Shown: in pieces, positions 7,285 through 15,084 of the stretch | Numbering within the stretch: the first letter of the stretch is position 1 | Layout: each line of letters opens with the position of its first letter | NCBI GenBank assembly: GCA_905235815.1 | Contig: CAJOMT010000012.1 | Span: 1-19,458, forward strand | Source of the DNA: an uncultured Clostridia bacterium | Lineage (GTDB): Bacteria > Bacillota > Clostridia > Christensenellales > Borkfalkiaceae | Reading direction: 5' to 3' | DNA length: 19,458 nucleotides | Translations under genes and position numbers: made by a program | Notes under the pieces: model-generated | The model's database searches: none | Seen by the model: the letters and a program-made list of their open reading frames with translations, nothing else | Told to the model about the DNA's origin: nothing

Positions 7285-7314
7285 AAGCGGCGTAGCCTGA
7301 TAGCTACGCCGCTT
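7285..7314. terminator. Bidirectional terminator between typA and the lipoprotein gene
   Basis: A perfect 12-bp stem (7285-7296 with 7303-7314; AAGCGGCGTAGC) and a 6-base loop, starting 5 bp after the typA stop codon. It is followed by ATTAAATTTGTATTT on the plus strand and by a short U-rich run (UUUUACUU, partly within the stem) on the minus strand, so it can serve both convergent genes. Confidence 0.88.
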
Positions 7315-7327
7315 ATTAAATTTGTAT

Positions 7328-7675
7328 TTATTTAGTAAATGTCTTTATGGCTTCTTCCGAACCGTAATAAACCCATTTGCCGTCTTGAGTCAGATGTGCG
7401 TCATCATCCGTATTGTCGTGTATTGAATCATAGTATTTTGTGGCCGCCTTTACGGACTTAAAATGTGCGGCAAGTAATGTATCAGACAATCCTTTGGTCG
7501 CAAGGAATCCGCCGTCGCAATCTTCGCCGTCGATAGTTTTGGCAACGACAACATATCCGGCTTTTTCCATTTTATCAACGCCTTTATCAAAATTACCGGG
7601 AGTGCAAGCGGTAAGAGCAAAACAAAACGCCAGAATGGCCGCTATAATTGTCAAAACTCTAAGTTTACTCTTCAT
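7328..7675 (-). CDS. Small secreted lipoprotein, function unknown
   Basis: A 115-residue protein from the ATG at 7675, chosen because AAAGGAG lies 8 nt upstream; a longer frame back to 7771 has no such site and would bury the signal sequence. It has a lipoprotein signal peptide: MKSKLR, a hydrophobic core, then the lipobox LTAC with Cys24 as the predicted lipidated residue. The mature part of about 90 residues is small, soluble and mixed alpha/beta in character, ending in a GKWVYYGSEEAIK motif. Similar short Clostridial lipoproteins of unknown role end in YxGTEEA-like motifs (from memory). It lies 114 bp downstream of rpsI, separated by a hairpin. Confidence 0.82.
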   Translation of the reverse strand: MKSKLRVLTIIAAILAFCFALTACTPGNFDKGVDKMEKAGYVVVAKTIDGEDCDGGFLATKGLSDTLLAAHFKSVKAATKYYDSIHDNTDDDAHLTQDGKWVYYGSEEAIKTFTK

Positions 7676-7706
7676 ATTAGTGTCTCCTTTTATTTTGGGT
7701 TTTTTT

Positions 7707-7736
7707 AATTCCTGCGGCATAATTGCCGCAGGAATT
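7707..7736. other. 13-bp perfect hairpin between rpsI and the lipoprotein gene
   Basis: The arms 7707-7719 and 7724-7736 (AATTCCTGCGGCA) pair perfectly around a TAAT loop. On the minus strand, the direction of both neighbouring genes, it is followed by seven A residues rather than U, so it does not fit an intrinsic terminator for rpsI. It might stabilise the 5' end of the lipoprotein mRNA, block 3' decay of the rplM-rpsI mRNA, or act as a terminator for antisense (plus-strand) transcription, with a poor U-tract. Confidence 0.7.
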
Positions 7737-7789
7737 ATCTTTAAAATTTTATTAAACTGACGCTTCGCCACTCGAAAACAGATAAAAAA

Positions 7790-8203
7790 TTATCTCTTTG
7801 AGAATTGCGGAGCACGACGAGCCTTTTTCAAGCCGTACTTCTTTCTTTCCTTCATTCTCGGATCTCTCGTCAAGAATCCCGCTTTTTTAAGCGCAGGACG
7901 AAGGTCCGGTTCCGCTACGATAAGCGCTCTCGATATTCCGTGACGTATAGCGCCCGCTTGACCGGTAAATCCGCCGCCTACTACGTTTACGAATACGTCA
8001 TACTTGCTTTCGGTTTCGGTTAATACGAGCGGTTGACGAATTATAAGTTTAAGCGTATCCAAATCGCAATATTCGTCTATTCCTCTGCCGTTTATCGTTA
8101 TAGTACCGTTGCCGCCGGGAATAAGTCTTACTCTTGCGACCGCAGACTTTCTTCTGCCGGTACCCCAATATTGTATTTTCTTTTTAACGGATACTTTTGC
8201 CAT
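7790..8203 (-). CDS. rpsI: 30S ribosomal protein S9
   Basis: 137 residues, slightly longer than the usual length of about 130. It has the family features WGTGRRKSAVARVRL, the GGGFTGQAGAIRHGISRAL segment and the basic C-terminus KARRAPQFSKR, which reaches the P-site tRNA on the 30S subunit. GGAGGT lies 8 nt upstream of the ATG. It follows rplM with a 16-bp gap, the standard rplM-rpsI pair. Confidence 0.98.
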   Translation of the reverse strand: MAKVSVKKKIQYWGTGRRKSAVARVRLIPGGNGTITINGRGIDEYCDLDTLKLIIRQPLVLTETESKYDVFVNVVGGGFTGQAGAIRHGISRALIVAEPDLRPALKKAGFLTRDPRMKERKKYGLKKARRAPQFSKR

Positions 8204-8219
8204 TTTCTATTACCTCCGC

Positions 8220-8651
8220 TTAAACCAACTTGAGTTCTTCCGGCTTTTGAGCCTGATGATTATGCTCTCCGCCCTTATATACGCGAAGTTTGGTGAGCAT
8301 TTGTCTGCCGAGTTTGTTCTTGGGAAGCATTCCCTTTACAGCCTCGTAAACCGCTACGTCCGACTTTTCAGCCATCATTCTCGAATACGGGATCTGTTTG
8401 AGTCCGCCGATGTATCCGGTATGATAAGTGTAATATTTTTGGTCGTATTTCTTGCCGGTAAGAACGACTTTATCGCAATTCAATACGATTACGAAATCGC
8501 CCGTATCGACGTTAGGGGTAAACGTCGGTTTATGCTTTCCGCGAAGTATCGCAGCGACTTGACTTGCAAGTCTGCCGAGAGGCATTCCGGACGCATCGAC
8601 GACATACCACTTTCTTTCTACCGTTTCATTGGTAGCCATATATGTCTTCAT
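8220..8651 (-). CDS. rplM: 50S ribosomal protein L13
   Basis: 143 residues, the usual length. It has the N-terminal WYVVDASGMPLGRLAS segment and the L13 signature ending VYKGGEHNHQAQKPE. The ATG at 8651 has GGAGA 8 nt upstream; a Met at codon 5 is possible but lacks a site. It is first in the rplM-rpsI operon. In many Bacillota this pair follows ecfA1-ecfA2-ecfT-truA; here those genes are about 8 kb away on the opposite strand. Confidence 0.98.
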   Translation of the reverse strand: MKTYMATNETVERKWYVVDASGMPLGRLASQVAAILRGKHKPTFTPNVDTGDFVIVLNCDKVVLTGKKYDQKYYTYHTGYIGGLKQIPYSRMMAEKSDVAVYEAVKGMLPKNKLGRQMLTKLRVYKGGEHNHQAQKPEELKLV

Positions 8652-8742
8652 AATTTTTCTCCGAATATTATAAATTTTATTATTCGCAAGGTATTTTTCA
8701 GAGGGGCATTGTTCTTAAAAATCACCTTTACGACATAATCGC
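8652..8742 (-). promoter_or_regulatory. Leader of the rplM-rpsI mRNA
   Basis: About 90 nt lie between the predicted transcription start and rplM. They contain an AT-rich inverted repeat (CGAATA near 8685-8690 with TATTCG near 8662-8667) ending beside the GGAGA ribosome-binding site, so it could modulate access. A TATAAT at 8667-8672 might also act as an internal -10, though no good -35 accompanies it. Autoregulatory leaders are known for rplM in Firmicutes, but I cannot match this to a known fold. Confidence 0.35.
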
Positions 8743-8748
8743 CAAATT

Positions 8749-8777
8749 ATTTTATTAAATTTTCAGAAAAAAGTCAA
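8749..8777 (-). promoter_or_regulatory. Promoter of rplM-rpsI
   Basis: On the minus strand, TTGACT (8772-8777), a 17-nt spacer and TAAAAT (8749-8754). The predicted start is near 8742. It lies in the 199-bp gap between rplM and the ATPase gene; I see no clear terminator for the ATPase in that gap. Confidence 0.75.
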
Positions 8778-8850
8778 GCGTTTTTTACCCGTTTTATGAC
8801 TTTTACAAAATTTTTCGCATGTTTTACCGAGCGCAGTCATTTCTTTTAAA

Positions 8851-10077
8851 TTATAACGCCCATATCGGGAAATAATATCCCGATTTATCAAACGGAATAA
8901 CTTCGTCGCTCATACACATTATAAGCCCCGTTTTCACTTCTTTGTTTAAAGATTTAAGCGCACCGAAATTTTTGGTAGGGTTTAAAGGGTTTTTGTTTTT
9001 CTTGATTTCGATTGGGTATATTGCGTTACCTATCGGAATTATTATATCGACTTCCCTTTTCTCTTTATCTCTATAAAAATACAAGTCAGACAAAAGTCCG
9101 CCGTTATAACGGTTTTTTATCAGTTCCGAAACGATGTAAGTTTCAAGCATAGCGCCGTCCATAGCGCCGTTTTCTAAAGTTTCCGCACTGCTCCAACGAC
9201 AGAGATACGAGCATAGTCCCGTGTCCATAAAGTAAATTTTCGGCGTTTTTACTATGCTTTTGGTCACGTTGGTAAAATAGGGCTTTACGAGCGCTACTAT
9301 GCCCGACCGCTCTAAAATCGCAAGCCACGCCTTTATCGTAGGCGACGAAACGCCTATCGCTTTCGACGCCTCGTCGCATTTGAACTCCTGTGCCGTCCTC
9401 GCCGCCGCATACACCAAAAAGTCGTAAAATTCATTTACCTTTCCTACCTGCGAAAGGTCTTTTACGTCCCTCTCGAGATAAGTGTTTATATAGTCGGCGT
9501 AATACCTGTCACGAGAAATATCCGAAGTCAAAAGTTTCGGCATACTGCCCCGCCATATCCGCTCGTAGATCTCGTGAACGCTCTTTTTTTCAGACTTGTT
9601 TGCCATTTCTTTTACTGCCACTATCTCGGGCGAAAATACGGAATAGGGCCTGCCGTCGATTTCTGCAGATGACAGCCCCGCCATATCGAATACCGCCACT
9701 CGCCCCGCAAGGCTTTCGGATACGCCTTGCATCATTTTAAATTTTTGCGAACCGGTAAGCCAAAACATACCTTCGTTTTTCTCGCCTCTTAAAGCCTTTT
9801 CGTCTACGATACGCTTTATCTCCAAAAGTATTGACGGAACTCTTTGAAATTCGTCGATAAGCAGCTTGTTTCCGTAAGTTTCAAAAAACAATCCCACGTC
9901 GGTTTCCGCAAGTCTTCGAGCGTTTATATCGTCAAAAGTTACGTACCGCCTATCGCTCTCTTTGATATGAAACAGCATAGTGGATTTGCCCACTTGCCTC
10001 TGTCCGCACACCATTACGACGGGATAGTTTTCCGATGCGTTAATTATCTGTTCTTCTAAATGCCTTTTAATATACAT
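8851..10077 (-). CDS. AAA-type ATPase with DUF4143 C-terminal domain
   Basis: 408 residues from the ATG at 10077. The family typically begins MYIKR followed by a PVV-x-GxRQVGKS/T segment, which supports this start; a TTG at 10092 would add five residues, and neither start has a good ribosome-binding site. It has Walker A GQRQVGKS (25-32), Walker B LLIDEF (72-77), a WLTGSQ sensor-like motif near 114, and a C-terminal DUF4143 region containing EVDIIIPIGNAIYPIEIKKN, which resembles a PDDEXK nuclease-fold core (D-x(n)-ExK). Such ATPases are widespread in Bacteria and Archaea and their role is unresolved. It is a single-gene unit with its own promoter. Confidence 0.9.
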   Translation of the reverse strand: MYIKRHLEEQIINASENYPVVMVCGQRQVGKSTMLFHIKESDRRYVTFDDINARRLAETDVGLFFETYGNKLLIDEFQRVPSILLEIKRIVDEKALRGEKNEGMFWLTGSQKFKMMQGVSESLAGRVAVFDMAGLSSAEIDGRPYSVFSPEIVAVKEMANKSEKKSVHEIYERIWRGSMPKLLTSDISRDRYYADYINTYLERDVKDLSQVGKVNEFYDFLVYAAARTAQEFKCDEASKAIGVSSPTIKAWLAILERSGIVALVKPYFTNVTKSIVKTPKIYFMDTGLCSYLCRWSSAETLENGAMDGAMLETYIVSELIKNRYNGGLLSDLYFYRDKEKREVDIIIPIGNAIYPIEIKKNKNPLNPTKNFGALKSLNKEVKTGLIMCMSDEVIPFDKSGYYFPIWAL

Positions 10078-10112
10078 AACCAAATTTTCCAACTTTTCTA
10101 AAGTCTGACTTT

Positions 10113-10141
10113 ATTTTAGTATATATATTACGTTTTGTCAA
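10113..10141 (-). promoter_or_regulatory. Promoter of the DUF4143 ATPase gene
   Basis: On the minus strand, TTGACA (10136-10141), a 17-nt spacer and TAAAAT (10113-10118). The predicted start is near 10106, giving a leader of about 14 nt to the TTG or 29 nt to the ATG. It sits directly downstream of the PFOR terminator. Confidence 0.75.
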
Positions 10142-10154
10142 GCCTTTTTAGTAA

Positions 10155-10190
10155 TAAAAATCCGCCGCCGCTAAAAATTGCGGCGGCGGA
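10155..10190 (-). terminator. Terminator of the PFOR gene
   Basis: An 11-bp GC-rich stem (10180-10190 with 10161-10171, TCCGCCGCCGC) and an 8-base loop, followed on the minus strand by UUUUUAUU. This is a classic strong intrinsic terminator 14 bp after the PFOR stop codon. Confidence 0.92.
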
Positions 10191-10204
10191 AAGGTAATTT
10201 GATT

Positions 10205-13200
10205 TTACTTGTTAGCCAAATTCTTGTATTTGCCGAGTCTTGCGTTGTTCTCCTCTTCCGCTTTTTCAAAGAGTTTTTCGGCAAGTTCGGGCTGCGCCTT
10301 TTTGAGCGACGCATATCTGTTTTCGCCTAAAATGAACTCTTGATAACTTGCGGTCGGATCCTTGCTGTCGAGCGTGAACGGATTTACGTCGGTACCGACT
10401 TTTTCCGGATTGTATCTGTACAAATGCCAATAACCTGCGTCTACCGCTTTCTTCTCTTCAAGTTGAGAATTCGACATATTTATACCGTGGTTGATACAAG
10501 GAGCATAGCATATAAGGAGCGACGGGCCATCATAAGCCTCAGCCTCGGTTATAGCGTTCAAAAACTGTTGTTTATTCGAACCCATAGCGCATTGAGCGAC
10601 GTAAACGTAACCGTAACTCATAGCCATCATTCCGAGGTCCTTTTTCTTGACTCTCTTGCCGCCTGCCGCGAATTTTGCAACAGAACCGGTCGGAGTGGAC
10701 TTACTCGCTTGACCGCCGGTGTTGGAATAAACTTCGGTATCTACTACCAAGACGTTGACGTCTTCGCCCATAGCGAGAACGTGATCCAAACCGCCGTAGC
10801 CGATATCGTACGCCCAGCCGTCGCCGCCGATTATCCAAATGGATTTCTTGATGATACAGTCTTGCGCTTTTTCGATTTCTTTCAAGAGTTCTTTGAGTTC
10901 GCCGTGCGAATTTCTTATAGCGACCGGAAGGTCCGCTTTAAGATTTTCGGCAACCGCTTTGGTTATTTCGGCGCTCTTTTTGTTTTCGAGCCAGGTCTTG
11001 AAGTCGTTTACGACTTTGCCCTTAACGCCCATAGCGATTGCATTTTCCATCATCTCGCCGAGTTTAGCGCGTCTTTGCGCATAAGCGAGGTTGAAGCCGT
11101 AACCGTATTCGGCGTTATCTTCAAATAAGCTGTTTGCCCAAGCGGGACCTTTGCCTTCGTCGTTTTTGGTGTACGGACACGTCGGGGAAGATCCGCCGTA
11201 AATGGACGAACAACCGGTTGCGTTAGCAACTACCATTCTGTCGCCGAACATTTGAGTCAATACCTTGATATACGGGGTTTCGCCGCAGCCGGCGCACGCT
11301 CCCGAGAACTCGAAGAGCGGCTTATTGAACTGCGAGCCTTTAACGGTAGTGGGCTTGAATGCGGAAGTATCCACTTTCGGAAGCTTTTCGCTGAATTCGT
11401 AGTTTACGGTTTCCTCTTTTACTACTTTTTCGAGCGGAACCATAGTTATCGCTCTCTTTTCCGCCTCTTTAGCGGCAGTCGGACAAACGTTAGCGCAGAC
11501 GCCGCAGCCCATACAGTCGAGCGGGCTTACCTGCATTCTGAATTGATAGCCTTTCATACCGATAGCCGCTTTTGTGGTGAAAGATTCGGGCTTATCGGCG
11601 CCGTCGGCAATGAGCGACGGACGAATGGTCGCATGCGGACATACGAACGCACATTGGTTACATTGAATACAATTTTCAGCGTTCCATTGCGGAATTTTTA
11701 CCGCAACCCCCCTCTTTTCGAATTTAGTGGTACCGGTCGGAACGGAGCCGTCCGCATTGAATGCGGAAGTCGGAAGTTTATCGCCCTTTAAAGCAAGTAT
11801 CGGGTGAATTACTTCCCGGAAGTATTTATCTTCGGCAAGTTTAATGGGTTCTGCGCCGGTGGTAGCGTTCTTCCACGCCGCAGGAACGGCTATCTCTTTG
11901 AGTTCAGCCGCCGCCCTGTCGATTGCCGCATAGTTCATATTTACTACTGCGTCGCCCTTCTTGCCGTAAGACTTCTTAACGTATTGTTTCATCCAGTCTT
12001 CCGCCTCGGCGTAAGGCATTATTTCGGGATTGATATTGAAGAACGCCGCTTGCATTATAGCGTTCGTTCTGCCGCCCAAACCTATCTCCTGCGCAATCTT
12101 GATAGCGTCGATGACGTAGAGTTTCGCTTTCTTTGCGGCGAGCAATCTCTTCATCTCCGCAGGCAAGTTCTTATCGAGTTCTTCTACGGTATTCCAATCG
12201 CAGTTGAGTAAGAATTTTCCGCCCTCTTTAAGGTCGGTTACCATATCGTAACGGGTAACGTACGAAGGCTGCGAACATGCGATGAAGTCAGCCGCATCTA
12301 TGAGGTAGGACGATTGAATAGGCGTCTTGCCGAAACGGAGGTGCGATACGGTTATACCGCCCGACTTTTTGGAGTCGTAGAAGAAATAACCTTGCGCATA
12401 CATATCCGTATGGTCGCCTATAATCTTTATAGAGTTCTTGTTTGCGCCGACGGTTCCGTCAGAGCCGAGACCGTAGAACTTACAGCTTATAGTTCCTTCG
12501 GGAGCGGCGTTATACTGCTCGGAGAAGTCGAGCGAAGTATTGGTCAAATCGTCGTAAATACCGACGGTGAAGTGATTTTTGCTCTTTTTCGCCTCGAGGT
12601 TTTTGTATACTGCGTAAACCATAGACGAGTTGAATTCTTTCGAGCCTAAGCCGTATCTTCCGCCGATAACTTCTATTCTCTTTTTGTTGTTTTCCAAAAG
12701 TGCGGTGCATACGTCGAGATACAAAGGTTCGCCGAGAGAGCCGGGCTCTTTGGTTCTGTCGAGAACGGCTATCTTCTTGACGGTCTTCGGAAGCGCTTTG
12801 ATAAACGCTTTGGAAGCGAAAGGTCTGTAAAGTCTTACCTTTACCATACCGACTTTATGTCCCTCTTTGTTCATTCTCTTGATAGTTTCGTCTATCGCCT
12901 CGGCGCCGCTGCCCATAATTACGGTTACGTATTCGGCATCGGGAGCGCCGACGTAGTCGAACAAATGATAGCTTCTGCCGGTCAAAGCGGAAACTTTATC
13001 CATCATCTTCTGAACGATTGCGGGCGTAGCCTCGTAGTACTTATTCGCAGTTTCTCTGTTCTGGAAATAAGTATCGCTGTTTTGCGCAGTACCCTTTTGG
13101 ATCGGGTGGTCGGGGTTAAGCGCTCTCGCTCTGAAATCTTCGATATCTTTCATATCTACGAGTTTACGCATATCCTCGTAATCGATAGCCTCGATCTTGG

Positions 13201-13735
13201 ATACTTCGTGGCTGGTTCTGAAACCGTCGAAGAAATGAATGAACGGTACTTTTGCTTTTAAAGTGGAAAGGTGTGCAACGAGCGCCAAATCCATAACTTC
13301 TTGTACGGAGTTGGAAGCAAGCATTGCAAAGCCTGTCTGACGGCAAGCCATAACGTCCGAATGGTCGCCGAAAATGTTTAAGGAATGAGCGGCGAGCGCC
13401 CTTGCGCTGACGTGGAAAACGGTCGGCATAAGTTCGCCTGCTATTTTATACATATTCGGAATCATAAGGAGAAGTCCTTGCGAAGCGGTGTAAGTAACCG
13501 TCAAAGCGCCGGCTGAAAGCGAGCCGTGAACGGCGCCTGCCGCACCTGCTTCGGATTGCATTTCCGCCAAACGCAATTTCTGACCGAACATATTTTCTCT
13601 GCCTGCGGTCGCCCACTCGTCGGCAACTTCCGCCATCGGCGACGACGGAGTTATCGGGTAAATAGCCGCAACCTCTGAAAACGCATAAGCGACGTGGCTG
13701 GCAGCGGTGTTACCGTCTATAGTCATAATTTTCAT
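10205..13735 (-). CDS. nifJ: Pyruvate:ferredoxin (flavodoxin) oxidoreductase, one-chain form
   Basis: 1176 residues, full family length. It oxidises pyruvate with CoA to acetyl-CoA and CO2, passing electrons to ferredoxin, in the cytosol of anaerobes. The start at 13735 is chosen because AGGAGG lies 9 nt upstream; the frame extends 7 codons further with no site. Visible features are the YPITPSSPMAE pyrimidine-binding segment near the N-terminus and two ferredoxin-type motifs, CIQCNQCAFVC (689-699) and CMGCGVCANVC (741-751). The cluster cysteines C814, C817 and C842, with a later one near 1080 (APCINHG), are also present. The thiamine-diphosphate/Mg site GGDGWAYDIGYGG lies near 970-982, with SNTGGQASKSTPTG after it. 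All key residues look intact. It is monocistronic, with a strong promoter and terminator, suggesting high expression. Confidence 0.98.
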   Translation of the reverse strand: MKIMTIDGNTAASHVAYAFSEVAAIYPITPSSPMAEVADEWATAGRENMFGQKLRLAEMQSEAGAAGAVHGSLSAGALTVTYTASQGLLLMIPNMYKIAGELMPTVFHVSARALAAHSLNIFGDHSDVMACRQTGFAMLASNSVQEVMDLALVAHLSTLKAKVPFIHFFDGFRTSHEVSKIEAIDYEDMRKLVDMKDIEDFRARALNPDHPIQKGTAQNSDTYFQNRETANKYYEATPAIVQKMMDKVSALTGRSYHLFDYVGAPDAEYVTVIMGSGAEAIDETIKRMNKEGHKVGMVKVRLYRPFASKAFIKALPKTVKKIAVLDRTKEPGSLGEPLYLDVCTALLENNKKRIEVIGGRYGLGSKEFNSSMVYAVYKNLEAKKSKNHFTVGIYDDLTNTSLDFSEQYNAAPEGTISCKFYGLGSDGTVGANKNSIKIIGDHTDMYAQGYFFYDSKKSGGITVSHLRFGKTPIQSSYLIDAADFIACSQPSYVTRYDMVTDLKEGGKFLLNCDWNTVEELDKNLPAEMKRLLAAKKAKLYVIDAIKIAQEIGLGGRTNAIMQAAFFNINPEIMPYAEAEDWMKQYVKKSYGKKGDAVVNMNYAAIDRAAAELKEIAVPAAWKNATTGAEPIKLAEDKYFREVIHPILALKGDKLPTSAFNADGSVPTGTTKFEKRGVAVKIPQWNAENCIQCNQCAFVCPHATIRPSLIADGADKPESFTTKAAIGMKGYQFRMQVSPLDCMGCGVCANVCPTAAKEAEKRAITMVPLEKVVKEETVNYEFSEKLPKVDTSAFKPTTVKGSQFNKPLFEFSGACAGCGETPYIKVLTQMFGDRMVVANATGCSSIYGGSSPTCPYTKNDEGKGPAWANSLFEDNAEYGYGFNLAYAQRRAKLGEMMENAIAMGVKGKVVNDFKTWLENKKSAEITKAVAENLKADLPVAIRNSHGELKELLKEIEKAQDCIIKKSIWIIGGDGWAYDIGYGGLDHVLAMGEDVNVLVVDTEVYSNTGGQASKSTPTGSVAKFAAGGKRVKKKDLGMMAMSYGYVYVAQCAMGSNKQQFLNAITEAEAYDGPSLLICYAPCINHGINMSNSQLEEKKAVDAGYWHLYRYNPEKVGTDVNPFTLDSKDPTASYQEFILGENRYASLKKAQPELAEKLFEKAEEENNARLGKYKNLANK

Positions 13736-13771
13736 AAAAATAAGCCTCCTTGGCATAAATTAACCTTATAT

Positions 13772-13800
13772 ATTATACAGTATCGTCCGCTTTAAGTCAA
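13772..13800 (-). promoter_or_regulatory. Promoter of the PFOR gene
   Basis: On the minus strand, TTGACT (13795-13800), a 17-nt spacer and TATAAT (13772-13777). The predicted start is near 13765, leaving a leader of about 30 nt that includes the AGGAGG ribosome-binding site. Confidence 0.88.
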
Positions 13801-13830
13801 TGAATTAGCGAAGAAAGATTGTAAAATTTT

Positions 13831-13895
13831 AATAAAAAATCACGGTTTAGCGCCTATCGCTCCCTAAAAACGGGGCGAACTCGCCAAAACCGTGA
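13831..13895. terminator. Structured terminator downstream of the DUF1016 gene
   Basis: An outer stem CACGGTTT/AAACCGTG (13841-13848 with 13887-13894) encloses about 38 nt. These include a small stem GGCGA/TCGCC and an AGCG/CGCT pairing, so the fold may be branched. On the minus strand it is followed by AUUUUUUAUU, fitting termination of the upstream nuclease gene; T-rich sequence on the plus side makes it possibly bidirectional. It is larger and more branched than the simple terminators elsewhere in the window. Confidence 0.7.
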
Positions 13896-13938
13896 ATTTG
13901 TTTTATTTTAACCGACATTTGCACTTCCATAATGATGC

Positions 13939-14922
13939 TTATTTCAAATATCTGTTCAGTTCTTCTTCCGTCGGCAAATAGTTTCGAATTTCGTACGAAG
14001 CGACGCCGATCGGCGCAGTTGTGGATTTAAGTGACCATTCGACAGAATACTTATCTTTGCCCTTGCAAAGTAGCAGACCAATGGTAGGATTATCCTGTTC
14101 TTTTTTCAAAGTTTCGTCCACAGCCGTGATATAAAACTGTAATTGACCGATAAAATCGGGTTTGAAGTCAACGTTTTTAAGTTCGACCACGACGTAACAG
14201 CGTAGTTCCAAATGATAAAATAAAAGATCTATCAGATAGTCGCTATCTGGCGTGGAAATTCTATACTGATTGCCGACGAAAGAAAATCCTTTTCCGAGTT
14301 CCAACAAAACGGTTTTTATTTGTTCAAGCATTGTTTTTTCTATATCTTTTTCAACGATTCTCTCTTTCAGCCCCGCAAGTTCAAAAATATACGGATCTTT
14401 TATTATGTCGCGTGACAGTTCGCTTTGCGGTGACGGCAAGCGGCTATCATAGTTAGTCAATTTCTTTGTCGGATCGGCTTGCCTTTCATACAGTTCTAAG
14501 TCGATTTGATGGTCGAGAACGACAAACGACCACCCGTTCTCCATACATTTTTCCGCATACCATATACGTTTATCTATCTCTTTAACCTTGTCTATTAGCA
14601 GGCAATTAAACGACCACGGTAATTTTGCCAACGCCATTGGCAAATTTGACAAGTCACCGTAAGTAACGTAAAATTTGCGCATTCTCGCAAGATTTCTCGG
14701 AGAATAGCCGTCGGATTCCGGAAACTCTATTTTCAGTTGTTTAGAAAGTTCATTGATAAAATTATTACCGTATTTTGCATTCTCGTCGATAATTTTCCCG
14801 ATTCTGAAATACATAGTAATCAGTTCTTTGTTTGCGTCGAGAAGAACTTTATTTCTCGTTTGCAAAATATCCGCTTTGATGTTTTCGATAATGGGAATAA
14901 AATTCACATCAGGTTCTTTCAT
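13939..14922 (-). CDS. DUF1016 / YhcG-type PDDEXK nuclease family protein
   Basis: 327 residues with both parts of the family. The N-terminal DUF1016 helical domain (about 10-150) includes GYSPRNLARMRKFY and LPWSFNCLLIDKVK; relatives have LPWGHN or LPWSHN at the latter. The C-terminal PDDEXK nuclease domain (about 175-320) has D232 in YLIDLLFYH, E247-x-K249 in VVVELK and Q260 in GQLQFY, so the catalytic residues appear intact. Family members are linked to DNA restriction, recombination or defence islands, but their precise role is unsettled. It is a single-gene cassette: its own promoter, GGAG 9 nt before the ATG and a structured terminator, with no restriction-modification partner nearby. 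Confidence 0.93.
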   Translation of the reverse strand: MKEPDVNFIPIIENIKADILQTRNKVLLDANKELITMYFRIGKIIDENAKYGNNFINELSKQLKIEFPESDGYSPRNLARMRKFYVTYGDLSNLPMALAKLPWSFNCLLIDKVKEIDKRIWYAEKCMENGWSFVVLDHQIDLELYERQADPTKKLTNYDSRLPSPQSELSRDIIKDPYIFELAGLKERIVEKDIEKTMLEQIKTVLLELGKGFSFVGNQYRISTPDSDYLIDLLFYHLELRCYVVVELKNVDFKPDFIGQLQFYITAVDETLKKEQDNPTIGLLLCKGKDKYSVEWSLKSTTAPIGVASYEIRNYLPTEEELNRYLK

Positions 14923-14949
14923 TGCTTTTGACTCCGTATCGGTATTTAT

Positions 14950-14978
14950 ATCATATCACTTTTTACTAAAAATTTCAA
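14950..14978 (-). promoter_or_regulatory. Promoter of the DUF1016 gene
   Basis: On the minus strand, TTGAAA (14973-14978), a 17-nt spacer and TATGAT (14950-14955). The predicted start is near 14943, with a short leader holding GGAG. A second TTGACA lies further upstream (about 15030) with no good -10. The 162-bp gap to the alcohol dehydrogenase holds no clear terminator. Confidence 0.7.
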
Positions 14979-15084
14979 TATTTCACGGCACGTTATTATA
15001 TAACTTTTTAATTATTGCCCACCACGAAATTTGTCAAGCGAAATGCTCTTAAAATTATTTGCGGCGGCGAGATAAATTCATTTC

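Noticed and set aside
7676..7771. Longer N-terminus for the lipoprotein gene (start at 7771)
   Set aside because: It would translate through the 13-bp hairpin, lacks a ribosome-binding site and would place 32 residues before a normal lipoprotein signal; the start at 7675 has AAAGGAG.
8109..8738. 209-residue plus-strand frame antisense to rplM and rpsI
   Set aside because: It overlaps two certain ribosomal protein genes, lacks a ribosome-binding site and has no recognisable motif.
10340..11128. 262-residue plus-strand frame antisense to the PFOR gene
   Set aside because: It is a long shadow frame caused by the codon pattern of the PFOR gene. There is no promoter or ribosome-binding site, and PFOR is certain on the other strand.
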